DNA of 64,000 nucleotides, taken from JANRIG01 sp033765235. Lineage in GTDB: Bacteria; Bacteroidota; Bacteroidia; Cytophagales; UBA9547. The notes beneath the pieces were generated by a model. It did no database searches. It saw only the letters and a program-made list of their open reading frames with translations, and was not told the origin of the DNA. Both the position numbers and the translations under genes were made by a program. The first letter of the stretch is position 1. Each line of letters begins with the position of its first letter. Shown here one piece after another: positions 58,601 through 63,283 of the stretch. The DNA lies in NCBI GenBank assembly GCA_033765235.1, contig JANRIG010000022.1:124001-188000 (forward strand). The letters run 5' to 3'.

Positions 58601-61600
58601 CACCTGTATCAATATCAGGAGTAGTATCACAACCCGGTGCTACAGTCACTATATTTGGTGCCATGCTCAACACGGTGACTGCAGTGAGCTTTGGGGGTGT
58701 TCCGGCTGATTTCTTTACCCAATTTGGTAATACCATCGTAGCAAACATATCATTTAACTCCACTATATCCGGCTCAGTATCAGTACTAACGCGTGGAGGC
58801 AATGTAACCTCGGCATATACTGCACCGCCAATCATTACCTCGTTTAACAAAATTCAAGGTGCCATAGGCATAGATGTAAGGGTAAATGGACTTAACCTCT
58901 CAGGCATAAGTCAAGTTGTATTCAATGGCATTACCGCTTCAGGAACTAATTTTGGAAGCTACATCACTGTAAATGTACCTGCAGGAGCTACCACAGGTTA
59001 TGTAAATATTTCCAATGCTGCAGGTACTGCCATATCACCTGATGTATTTTCAGTGATACCAATGCCAAGCATAGTAGGCTTTAATCCATCTCAAGGAGGC
59101 GAAGGTACATTGGTACTAATAGATGGATTTAACTTAGAAAACATCAATGCTGTATCGTTTGCCAACGGGTCACAATCTGCAAGTATCACAGGCGTGTCTG
59201 CCACACAAATATCTGTAATAGCACCCAATAATGTAAATACAGGTAAAATTGTGATTTCCAATACATTCTATTATCCGGGTACCATACAGTCATCAGCTGA
59301 TTTTGTGGCAGCACCAGAGATATCTTCAGTAATAAATATCAGCAACAATAATGCTCCCTACATAGGTAAAGCAGGTGAAATAATAAGAATAAATGGAATT
59401 AACTATACCAATCCTTCTTATGTATCATTTAACGGTGTAATGGCAAATACTGCCTACAATTCCAACTCACAACTTACGGCAACTGTGCCTTCAGGGGCTA
59501 CTTCGGGCATTATCAGTATTACTACCTCAGGTGGTAATGTATCTTCTACTGCCAATTTTGACATAGTAGATATGGTAAATGTGCAGGTGAGTGCTCCCAA
59601 TTCTTGTGCAGGGGCTAACTATCAGGTACTATACACTGTTACAGGCTTATTCCCAAGCGACAATATATTTTATGTTGACATCATGAATGGTGGCTCTGTG
59701 GTGAGTAGCAATGTAGCTTCGCGCAACAGCAATACATCAAGCATAATTTATTCCATATTGCCCGGCAGTTTGATAGGCACATATCAAGTAAGGGTGAGGT
59801 CTGCATCAATATCTACCGGCTATCAACTTATATCTGCCAATAGCAATAGTTTTGGCATAACTAACGTAAACGGATGGTTGGGTGGCGACACAGGTGGGGC
59901 AGACAACTGGAACATAGCAGCTAACTGGGGATGTAATATGCAGCCAACCTCAGGCAGCTACGTAGTGATACCCTCTGTGGCACCAAGTGGAGTCATGCCG
60001 GTGATATATGGTAGTGCATCAGCCGGGTCAATATTTGTAAATGGCGGTGGCTCTGTAAACCTTACTACTTCAGGTTTGCTCACGTTGCATGGAGGCTTGA
60101 CCTTGCCCGGTACTTACGGATTGGTGTGTGCTCCCAATAGTTTTGTGTTTGTAAATGCAATAGCCACATTTTGGACAAGCATAAACCATGTAGAAGTAGG
60201 AAACCTTAACATTAACAATGGCAATTTCATAAAATTAGAGTCTCCACTCAAGGTAAAAGGCAGCTTGGTGAATAATAGCACCAACCAAAATGGTACTAAT
60301 GCAAAGGGCTTGAATACCAATGGATTTGCAGTAACTGTAGAGGGCACGGCATTCCAAGCGGTTGGCACACCCAATGCAACCACTACATTTGATGAATTGT
60401 ATTTGAACAATAATGTAACAGGTGCAGGAGTAGCATTGGCAGGGGCAGTGCAAGTGAAATGTAAGTTTGTGAACATGGGTATATTCTATGCCAACGGATT
60501 TTTGACCGAGTTTATCAACAGTCCATGTACGCCAATAGTACAAGGCACATCCAACACAGAGTTTCATGACATAGCCATAAGCAACACCGTGACAGCAGTA
60601 TCTATACAAAGCAAGGTGAAAGTAAGGGGCAATTTTGTAAATCAAAGTAGTGCTCGCGGAGTAGTAATGACACCAACTGCAGGAATAGAATTTAGTGGAA
60701 ATGCAGTGGCACAAACCATAGAAGCCAATGGTCAAACACTACAATACAATGATTTGGTGGTAAACAACCCTATGGGAGTATCACTCACCACCACTTTTGG
60801 TAACAATCTGATAGTGAGTGGTAATTTTGTGAACAATGGTGTATTCACAGACCCGTCCAATACATTATCATTTACAGGAAGTAATACCTCTATATCAGGC
60901 ACAGGCATATTCAACTTAAATAATATAGAACTTACCAGTGCAGCAGGTATATCAGTGGTGGCTCCAGTGAATGTGAAAGGTAATATAAAAGTAAGGGGCA
61001 ACTTCAAAGCTACAGGACAGACACTTACCATGAATGCCACAGGCTCCCAAACCATAGAAAGTGTGAACAATATAGTAGTATCACTGGCGGGATTAAACAT
61101 AGCAGCTACTTCTACGGTGACCTCCACAGCACCTTTAGCAGTATCAGGTCATCTACAAACAGACGGTAATACAGTGCTCACAGTGGTAGATTTTGTAGGC
61201 ACTTCTCCACAAATCATTAGCGGAGCAGGTAATATTACTATTGGGGGATTGAATAATAATGGCATGACTACCTTGGGCATTGCTACCTCCATAGAAGTGA
61301 CAGGAAATGTGATAAACAATGCACCATTGGAGGCACAAGCAGGCACAGCCATTACATTTGCAGGTACTAACCAAACCATTGGAGGTGCAGTAGAACCTGT
61401 ACTCAACAATGTATCTATAGCTCCTGCATCTACTGTGACACTCACACGCTCAATACGTACACGAGGCAATTTTAACCCTACAGGTACATTTGTACCCAAT
61501 AATCAGACTGTGACTTTCGCAGCTTCGGGTAGCCAAAATGTAGAAAGTACTCATGTAGTATCATTTGCAGGCATACAAATAGAGAGTACCTCGTCACTCA

Positions 61601-63225
61601 CCATTAATACTACTGTAAACATATCAGGTAGTGTGATGAATACGGGCAATGTAGTGATAAACGAGGAAGTGAAGTTTGCTTCTGTATCTGCACAAACTAT
61701 AGGAGGCACGGGAGATATAACATTGAGTGATGTCAAAAATATGAATACAAGTACTGATGGTGTAATAGTACAAAGTGCCATAGAAATACAAGGGAATATT
61801 GAAAACAACGGCAAATTAGATTTTGCCAATACACTTACACTCACAGGTGCCTCACAAACTGTGAGTGGGACAGCCGAAATATCAGTGAATAATGTAGCAA
61901 TAGCCAATACTGGAAGTGTAACCTTGCGCACCAATACACGAGTGAGGGGTAATTTTGTAAACAACTCACAGGTAGGAGGCTTACAAGCATTGCCCGGCGC
62001 AGTGGTGAGTATGGAAGGCACAAGCACCCAAACCATAGGTGGCAGCACACCTACCACTTTTGGCGGACTTAATATAAGCAATGCTGCAGGGGTGGAAGTG
62101 TCGCACTCATTGGTCACACACAATCTTACCATGGCAGGTGGTGTGGTAGATTTGCCTGCTTCTGAAAAAGTGACGGTTACCAACCCTGCCGCCAATGCTG
62201 TAGTGGCTAATGATGGCAGCTTTGTAAATGGCACTATGACCCGTAGCGTAGAAAATAATGCAGGAAGCTATACATTCCCTGTGGGCACCAATGATGTGCA
62301 GACTATAGCCAAAATTGACATAAATACAACCTTGGCAGGGGTGAGCAATATCCAAGTTTCGTCAAAAGATACACTTCGTACTAATGCACTGTCTGCTGCT
62401 ACACCTATAGTGGACAATGGCACAAGACTTGAGACCACATTGCCTGCTACTTGGAAAATAGAACCTAATGTGCAACCTGCCACAGGCACCTATAATGTGA
62501 CCCTGGAAATACCTGTAAACTCTGTGCCGGGTGCTGATACCTCGGGATTGGCAGTAGTGAAAAGACCAACTCCCGCAGCTGCATTTGTAACACAAGGTAC
62601 CAAAGCGCCTACCACCACCAGAGGCAACTTTGTGCAAGTAAAACGAAACAATATAAGTTCATTCTCTGAGTTTGCCATAGCAGGGGAGTGTGCCAGGTTG
62701 GTGGCATCTACACCCAAGCCTGTTATAACCAAAGTAAATAATGATACTCAGCTCGATGCAGGAGTGGCCTCCAAAGGGTATGACTGGAAATATAATGGCA
62801 CCTCGCAAAGCAGCTATGCCACACAAGTGATAACACCCACAGCTTCAGGAGACTATAGTGTGAGAGTATTGGCCAATGGTTGTTTCTCATTGCCATCAGA
62901 TCCTGTGAGCTTCACGGTAGCTACCGTACCCGGTCCACTCCCTACTGTGGATGGGCTCAATTTGTCAAAATCGTTTGACATACATCTGTATCCAAATCCT
63001 GCCAAAAAATATGTAGTGTTAGAATTAATAAATGCAAAAGATGGTAAATATGTAGTAAGTTTTCACAATATCATAGGCAATGAAGTAATGATAAAAACTA
63101 TATCAGCGGATGGCGATGCGCATAAGTACGAGACCTTTGGCATAAGCGAGCTGAAACCGGGTATATATTTTGTAAAAGTGACTTATGGCAGCCAAGTAAA
63201 GGTACACAGGCTTGTGGTAGATTAA
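40612..63225 (+). CDS. Giant T9SS-exported adhesin-like protein (7,537 aa): TIG/FG-GAP propeller units, LamG, TIG array, beta-helix
   Basis: One uninterrupted frame encodes a predicted surface or secreted giant. In order: signal peptide (1-22, ending LTAQ); LamG-like domain (about 23-235); a TIG-like domain; six units of two TIG/IPT domains plus seven FG-GAP/VCBS repeats (about 342-3700); two TIGs and an unassigned beta domain (3701-4040); a TIG and a second LamG (about 4116-4340, with WYHVAVSYDG and NIDEVRVWN); about 24 TIG domains (4341-6321); an Ig-like domain and a WLGGDTGGADNWNIAANW module; a beta-helical region with repeated RGNFVN and SQTIE motifs (about 6420-7360); a PKD/Ig-like domain; and a T9SS type A sorting domain (7454-7537, LYPNPAKKYVVLEL to VHRLVVD). 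Calcium-dependent adhesion or gliding is the likely role. The DNA is read in one frame with no stops. Confidence 0.95.
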   Translation: MKSKISLLIFSTLLLTYSLTAQIPTTNLQLWLRADAGLTTTAGNAINSGWTDQSPNGLVLSRSGNPILMGNAINGRPAVRFINGQSFTTNNAAVTSLPNITYFVVCKFGMASTEVFNKSNQYGLYAQSNNSARFFTNSIYNNELQYNVSSVVGVYNIYRGRYDLSQITGAANTTVSSPVNLSSAIPTGSTLYVGGGWNFWFDNGELAELIIYNTALNASDIDAVYAYLSAKYNIGFSPNAPSITNFGTKEATFEPLFLGTKVAASGFGSTGDVVTVIGNNFSSVTGVTLNNLAMTSYTVNSNNMLSFSLPDGLANVGKDFTGRIRLINSFGTGMSAQDLQVIYTNFTPSSTFNAVSGGKFSIAGTDVYQISAVSVGGVSASFAFESASNIIKVNISTTLGLGNKTIHVSQNTYLGNFVYDLGFPVNVVSTIPSPFIANINPTHGDIGSTLIINGVNFGVGGHDNVVQFGSVRVLPFYGNITSAHIFVPTGISHSPINLVNLNSGLSTKYYKPFITTFAGGANISSGTFAPPVFPSASYTSYQVKFADLNNDGKPEVITPYYNSSYITINVNAANNTITAANFSSTFTVNCGNNPYDMEIADIDNDGRLDIILANYSSSFITILKNNYISGTLQASNFSTINVASANNFYGIAVGDIDMDGKQDLVGARATDNNIYVYKNNFTIGTTITASSFGSAVIFGIGAGTTPYDVDLTDLNNDGKPELVSANNNQASLSIFENIATLGVINSSSFSTPFTAPLASGSVSVNAADFDGDGKTDLVATNYSSASVSVIRNKHISGALAAAQFNTRVDFAAGTTPYKLAVGDLNGDGKVDIAVSNFGSNTISLFANNAVPGTITSASFASKIDYSVPNSPTAAAIADLDGDGKPDVACATYYGFNIAIFRNLITPPPVITSFAPASGLPLSNVTIFGSNFSNVAQIALGTTLGSNILANEANYIVAKIPAFSSTNFITLTNGSGSSATSTSVFSITGATPLPVITSVSPINTTLGGTVIIQGSGFEVVPELNLVWFGATRMPVLSSSATQMVVSVIGGGSVSVINYQNGFGLNTQWKLPFAYTFANGNFVPSSFTNNATFATSSQPYNILAADFDGDGKPDIMATAYNASTNQISIAKNNAINNTITGSTFAAPFVLQGYTWYCFQSSVGDLDGDGKLDIVIPNTNTNYFTIYKNISSPGTLTASSFGSRIDINVTAGYSSYGSAIADIDNDGNNDVIFTSNNSNRIFIYRNLGTGNINNTLQYSADFATGTNPSTVKITDVDGDGKKDIVIGYTSSAYVSVYRNVSTSGTITSASFAPRVDLPTANACYSIAIADINSDGKPEILAANYTGNFIHLFQNNNMPGTVTSAMFARVDLPTNAGSNPYDINAGDLDGDGKPEIIMGGTGNTLIAVYKNNYLSGNILAANFTKSDIPNLTSAYGIEVADLDLDGKLEILAANGANNVKIYKNQIGNGLVPTITGFSPASGTALVTWVTVTGFGFTSISGVAIASVPSPQYTVINANTLIFKVPNATITGKISIANQFGTLGISATDFTVTGLAPLPVITSFTPSKGYAAMEVSILGSGFDNIALNNVVHFGGAKATITGASANLLQALAPWGATFDKIRVTNLLTNFSGESTMPFVTTFAGPRTITSATFAPKVDLPSASNVYATYIADIDGDGKNDLLAANYNLNTFSIFRNTGTGINFSNQFAPKVDFTTGSTAYKITVADLDGDGKNDIIVPNYSSNTISVFRNLSNPGSIFLSNKVDFSVGSNPVAVEAADIDSDGLLDLVIANYNVNYFTIYKNTGITGTITSTSFGARQDIVNDYYAYAIAIGDLDRDGKPDIATTTQNTNIISIYRNLSTQGAITLAPRLPLTSQFYPWDLKFADLDYDNILDMVASNPTYGTVSVFRNTGLVGTITSASFAARVDFNTLASNNYLALADIDGDGRVDISNSGFQSPNYFISVLRNVSTGAGINTGSFATNIPYIVGTQNPYIYALGDLNNDSKPDLAVPQYGGATISLLKNLSSSEPTVTGFNPSSGQAGIIFITITGAGFATASHIRINTTSGSNINIINDNFIIARLPINATTGAVAVLNGFGLAGTVAGIFTVTAPFPYPSISGIVPAKGEKNATVTVIGANFGSNIGFNNLWFGASQATITGANANEIVANVPNAATYDRPTLLNTETSLFTYYNTPYITTFAGSNSILGASFASETGILGGISNPYFSVVKDLDGDGKPEVVTANYGSNTITISRNVTINNTITSSSFVNSNITNPFSNPIGLAVGDIDNDGKPDIIVTNSNNSSISIYKNNFNSGTISSANFSSAITLPVENDPRCIAIGDLDKDGYNDLVVGNFFSNSLSIFKNRGQQGNISINSFEPAFNINITNRPNSVAIGDLDADTKPDIVVGMQTGLIVIIKNNSQQGTLNSSSFEAPINQATTYTTFNIAIGDINDDGKPEIIGGSTSAFATILQNTTINNTITGTSFSNIVYLNTSGSTYNCIALGDFNGDGKVDIAGTAYSGTNRMYVFQNNLTTSTITAAAFGPRVDYAISSNPIGINVSDLDGDAKPDVIVTSYNNNRLSIYKNLIVAPPTITGMTPLTGTAGITVVSVSGGGFANVNVVGLGNSAGASFTILGNNNMLVKVPPTATIGALTVNTNLGGLAYSNEIFTVTGAFPYPSITGVSPLFASSGETISVFGTNFDATLSNNRLYFGAVKAMPNFASPNLLTALLPPGATHDNVRYMNDATMLQSASARMVSPTFTGMNTITGATYAAAVNHANFTSGNYKVLLGDVDGDGKVDAVTNTYTNNNISIFRNISSAGTWTGTSLATRIDISIAGAYYMWEMELEDIDMDGKLDIIFVDGNGARIGILKNNSSPGSLSAASFSAPVFYTGTPNPYALEVADFDNDGLVDIAAMNGGGITGLYIYKNLGITGTITSASFAPAITIPTSYSYAYELQAADFDYDGRLDMVAANYGNNGFTIFKNIAQAGVISFVGYTYNTGYQAISCRVGDIDKDGRADIALSNNTSTLAQVYKNNSLGGTLSGSSFSLGGTFTAGSGGYGVELFDLDGDSWLDMVIANYSSNNISIFRNNRVAGTINGTSFSPKVDYATSSGPSYPRAADMDLDGKPDIIIPYIGAAQLTVFRNALVEIPTVTGFTPTSGTPLSIISITGASLGTVNNVYIGGAVTNIITSLGANALLARVPVNAATGLVVVSNTQGSTSTAPGIFTVIPIQYPTITGIAPLAETAGNIIQIFGNNFSTLSGSNILGIGAVNATVTGATATQLTATIPMSADYKAITLLNNESGFRASYTIPLRLIFPSSGTILGSSMAPKVDYIGLSQPYYTTQKDLNGDGKPEILTANYGSNYVTIFNNQSINGTITGSSFSSFNILPGFNNPLFMAAEDLDNDSKPDLAVVDYFGNRIAIYKNIHTGGALSAASFSGPIYFATASRPYTLAIADFDYDGFNDIAVANNTGFNVSVFKNNITPGVINASTFAPKVDFTVATAPIEITAADIDNDGRIDIVTSNDGTPAVSILKNITNRGIINSGSFATHVSPATAYGGYGLGIGDLNNDGKLEIVAASSSSSFVMVFQNNTSGNTITGTSFVITNIAAPIYGYRSVKIADLDGDGKNEMVVPTTNPLVSVYRNITTGLGINTGSFSPAVTYTTGNYPWGLSLGDLDGDGKPEIVTANYSSNSISILKNLQSNSNLPTINNFVPASARRGKSFTITGTNFIGVSTVQLGGVSVPYTVLNVNNIVATLPGTAITGSVYISAFGGNVTSASNFVVDLTPAPSITGINPTSVLQGGVVTITGTELEFLLNPITISGITINNYQYNPSLGRIIATVPGYAVSGDIRLATSFGGISAIGSSSYLNVTPMLKPSFGYTIPAPIWDNGSGVTYNASGTVVTRTLPGADFGANIRTINMPKSNGISISLKQGISTNILNFGIAEMGNFGAPDYQAVIDGSNVMAVRLAVVLANNITSVSPDDLFTVRLSPSGIASILKNGVTVYTFATSAAAASYSATLGIYQQGDSFHSITVNNEVEFSQNSAFPGTVVSVFGNNFVSVSGVAVSGVNSTFNVQSSTLLLITVPSVITGKVTVTNYSGSTQSATNLQVLTPTSPNFGQMLVMDGADNQIAVPHDIAINFTNGFTIEAMVKFNQITRTTDGYDWQAIFTKSAYSQAYGLMLQTEGSKLLRFYLNGCTPSTVTYDWSSNLLPNIWYHVAVSYDGVRAKIYIDGVEVLNTPVSGNVSTNTNSLIFGASPGNGPYPLDGNIDEVRVWNFARSISGINANRCDEIFGNEPGLVAYYRFNEINTSVTALDHSPSRLLGNLNNFTLPSQRVASTALCYAPATITAFNPTSGNAGSTYINITGTGFTAVTQVAINNVNLPYTVLGVNNIVAFIPISVTSGFVVVRNNVFNTTSTGIFTVIPQYPVISNISPSSQREGRGVTLAGLNFAGVTQVKAGGNVNAPFAIFNTTLLGFTVPGGALTGPVTVTNFSGIGESSTFTVLPTPAPSVTGVSPAYAVIGNQIIATVQEIEFLQGPITFGGITIGVFTNTGSALIFNVPFGANSGDIRIKTLYGGISQTSAGTYLTVLPPPIISDFGNIIAAMGKSASGGCGSAGDIITILGNNFAPGLTDVYINNFNSINPTVTSSNLIYARVPDLVGSPGQNITGKIKVQTPAGQIQSVPNLTGIFCASSPTTTIGLAIGAGFEIEGNDLLNINGVTVAGANATFNYLSGSLNVVVPNGANTGNISVTLRQSSYYFTFPFSFYIYPRPTISGIMPLPAAEGSTISIVGSALDSVTGVAFVGATQTIVSNINTNLVTLSVPDGVQNGFITLYAGGGSALSPVQFLVAPTITGLTPVANGVGKPVYITGKSLNGITQILFNGTNGSIVSKTNTNITVNVPSGATTGNLWAIAPMYTSPGIFFTVLPQPMITNIAPGSGPAGTIISVIGENFTMAGTNQVTFNGGSTVNATLSGTNVLLVEVPATALTGYISVNNNGGSATSAIQFAVSPSLTGLFTPSIAGAGAIVTIFGKNLSNPNLVRFNGFISTNFSSISSTAVRAAVPVLAGSGAVLVDVTTDGGQSNGVVYTILGAPTIASATPGSGIAGTVVTLTGTNYLTNNIVYVNNAFAPSTFVSSTKVLVTVPGNVSVGIGNIQLQNQGNVNLPDPANYTNSPGSFSAIPHIGTITGGSPLFTILTQARQGDAIRLTGTNYLSGAQVFFNGLVANAYSVSSNQLYVVVPTGAASGNVTVRTSGGTSSPVTFNIIPPPSITSFNPTSGVAGTWVTITGVEFNAVTNVTFGSVSSVGYTVVNSNTLVASVPGTTGKGKISISAAGGVAQSSLDFVPTPVITSINYTEAPINSYINIAGTNLHNATDVKINGVEVVTYSNFGTSVSILVPNNATSGYITLTSEGGNAISPYTFTVSTITSINPTSGIAGSLVTVSGIGLSSVTSYNFDGATSFNIVQNMGNMLIVSVPGTAEVGSIRLNFPNSGQTSSSQIFNPSPVITSISPYTHGTSQFINLTGTNLREVIHAEFNGVPSSNLGSASGSNRNNVQVPANALSGIISVTVSGGGTASSPLSFTVISISGVFPAVTLGGSEITITGANLDSPTAVTIGGTTVAGINAGSTSSMLITTVPSSISSAQIIVYKGGGYNDSYSINLPNATITSVNPTVAGYGSILTINGFHFTNARNVWLYNASHSPFSNALNYQVINSNLILATVTSNAVTGNVRVQAQNNNITTGGQLIVLPPTLNPLPHPEVLPAGQSVVLNGNNLTSPATLSVGGAAVTISSYGENSITFTMPTTTGSNMVTVQNAAGLSSVTFSLFSITSLSTTAGVAGSIVSISGTSMSSISGVRFNGVSATYAIISDNQIIAYVPDNAGNGLVSVQAGSYSINASPIFNPIPVITGYYVYNGLDASTAISGSRVSLTGTNLNNVNSVILGGGSSAYVSFIGCTGLCCTGNASTSIFPLCAPSNAQSGTILASNGLYTASFGGFNFVGPPVSISGVVSQPGATVTIFGAMLNTVTAVSFGGVPADFFTQFGNTIVANISFNSTISGSVSVLTRGGNVTSAYTAPPIITSFNKIQGAIGIDVRVNGLNLSGISQVVFNGITASGTNFGSYITVNVPAGATTGYVNISNAAGTAISPDVFSVIPMPSIVGFNPSQGGEGTLVLIDGFNLENINAVSFANGSQSASITGVSATQISVIAPNNVNTGKIVISNTFYYPGTIQSSADFVAAPEISSVINISNNNAPYIGKAGEIIRINGINYTNPSYVSFNGVMANTAYNSNSQLTATVPSGATSGIISITTSGGNVSSTANFDIVDMVNVQVSAPNSCAGANYQVLYTVTGLFPSDNIFYVDIMNGGSVVSSNVASRNSNTSSIIYSILPGSLIGTYQVRVRSASISTGYQLISANSNSFGITNVNGWLGGDTGGADNWNIAANWGCNMQPTSGSYVVIPSVAPSGVMPVIYGSASAGSIFVNGGGSVNLTTSGLLTLHGGLTLPGTYGLVCAPNSFVFVNAIATFWTSINHVEVGNLNINNGNFIKLESPLKVKGSLVNNSTNQNGTNAKGLNTNGFAVTVEGTAFQAVGTPNATTTFDELYLNNNVTGAGVALAGAVQVKCKFVNMGIFYANGFLTEFINSPCTPIVQGTSNTEFHDIAISNTVTAVSIQSKVKVRGNFVNQSSARGVVMTPTAGIEFSGNAVAQTIEANGQTLQYNDLVVNNPMGVSLTTTFGNNLIVSGNFVNNGVFTDPSNTLSFTGSNTSISGTGIFNLNNIELTSAAGISVVAPVNVKGNIKVRGNFKATGQTLTMNATGSQTIESVNNIVVSLAGLNIAATSTVTSTAPLAVSGHLQTDGNTVLTVVDFVGTSPQIISGAGNITIGGLNNNGMTTLGIATSIEVTGNVINNAPLEAQAGTAITFAGTNQTIGGAVEPVLNNVSIAPASTVTLTRSIRTRGNFNPTGTFVPNNQTVTFAASGSQNVESTHVVSFAGIQIESTSSLTINTTVNISGSVMNTGNVVINEEVKFASVSAQTIGGTGDITLSDVKNMNTSTDGVIVQSAIEIQGNIENNGKLDFANTLTLTGASQTVSGTAEISVNNVAIANTGSVTLRTNTRVRGNFVNNSQVGGLQALPGAVVSMEGTSTQTIGGSTPTTFGGLNISNAAGVEVSHSLVTHNLTMAGGVVDLPASEKVTVTNPAANAVVANDGSFVNGTMTRSVENNAGSYTFPVGTNDVQTIAKIDINTTLAGVSNIQVSSKDTLRTNALSAATPIVDNGTRLETTLPATWKIEPNVQPATGTYNVTLEIPVNSVPGADTSGLAVVKRPTPAAAFVTQGTKAPTTTRGNFVQVKRNNISSFSEFAIAGECARLVASTPKPVITKVNNDTQLDAGVASKGYDWKYNGTSQSSYATQVITPTASGDYSVRVLANGCFSLPSDPVSFTVATVPGPLPTVDGLNLSKSFDIHLYPNPAKKYVVLELINAKDGKYVVSFHNIIGNEVMIKTISADGDAHKYETFGISELKPGIYFVKVTYGSQVKVHRLVVD
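41635..51711 (+). repeat. Six tandem ~1.67-kb super-repeats (2 TIG + 7 FG-GAP repeats each)
   Basis: Units start near 41635, 43333, 45013, 46678, 48358 and 50038, and the series ends at 51711. Spacings are 1698, 1680, 1665, 1680, 1680 and 1674 bases. Each unit opens with P-x-I/V-T-x-F-x-P-x-S-G, continues with a second TIG ending in a FAG/FAN strand, and then has exactly seven D-x-[DN]-x-[DN]-G-x-x-[DE] calcium loops about 55 residues apart. First loops fall at 42250, 43921, 45610, 47278, 48958 and 50629. Seven repeats of this class per unit is the composition of an integrin-alpha-type seven-bladed propeller. Protein similarity between units is moderate, so the duplication is old. Confidence 0.9.
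53632..59575 (+). repeat. Array of about 24 TIG/IPT (Ig-like) domains
   Basis: Successive copies of P-x-I-T-S-F/I-x-P-x-S-G-x-A-G-x-x-V-x-I-x-G-x-N-F/L are recognisable about 80-90 residues apart. I count 24, some atypical (for example at 54374-54660, where a longer N-terminal strand is present). No calcium-loop repeats occur here, so this is a plain Ig-like stalk distinct from the propeller region upstream. Confidence 0.8.
62971..63225 (+). other. T9SS type A C-terminal sorting domain of the giant protein
   Basis: Residues 7454-7537 begin SFDIHLYPNPAKKYVVLEL and end KVTYGSQVKVHRLVVD, with the central VSFHNIIGNEV and ISELKPGIYFVKV. This is the usual Por secretion-system sorting domain, read by T9SS at the outer membrane and normally removed. 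Confidence 0.92.
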
Positions 63226-63283
63226 TGCTTATATAAGTTAGGTAAGATTAGGATAAAAAGCCATGGCTTGAAAGCATTGAGAA

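Noticed and set aside
40701..62732. Many reverse-strand and other-frame open frames of 60-230 codons within the giant gene
   Set aside because: They follow from the Thr/Asn/Gly/Ser-rich codon use of the real frame, have no protein-like domain pattern and no start signals. The forward frame is continuous and fully explained by repeated domains.
63258..63269. Palindrome AAGCCATGGCTT between the giant gene and the glycosyltransferase
   Set aside because: No loop and no T-run; short enough to be chance in a convergent gap.
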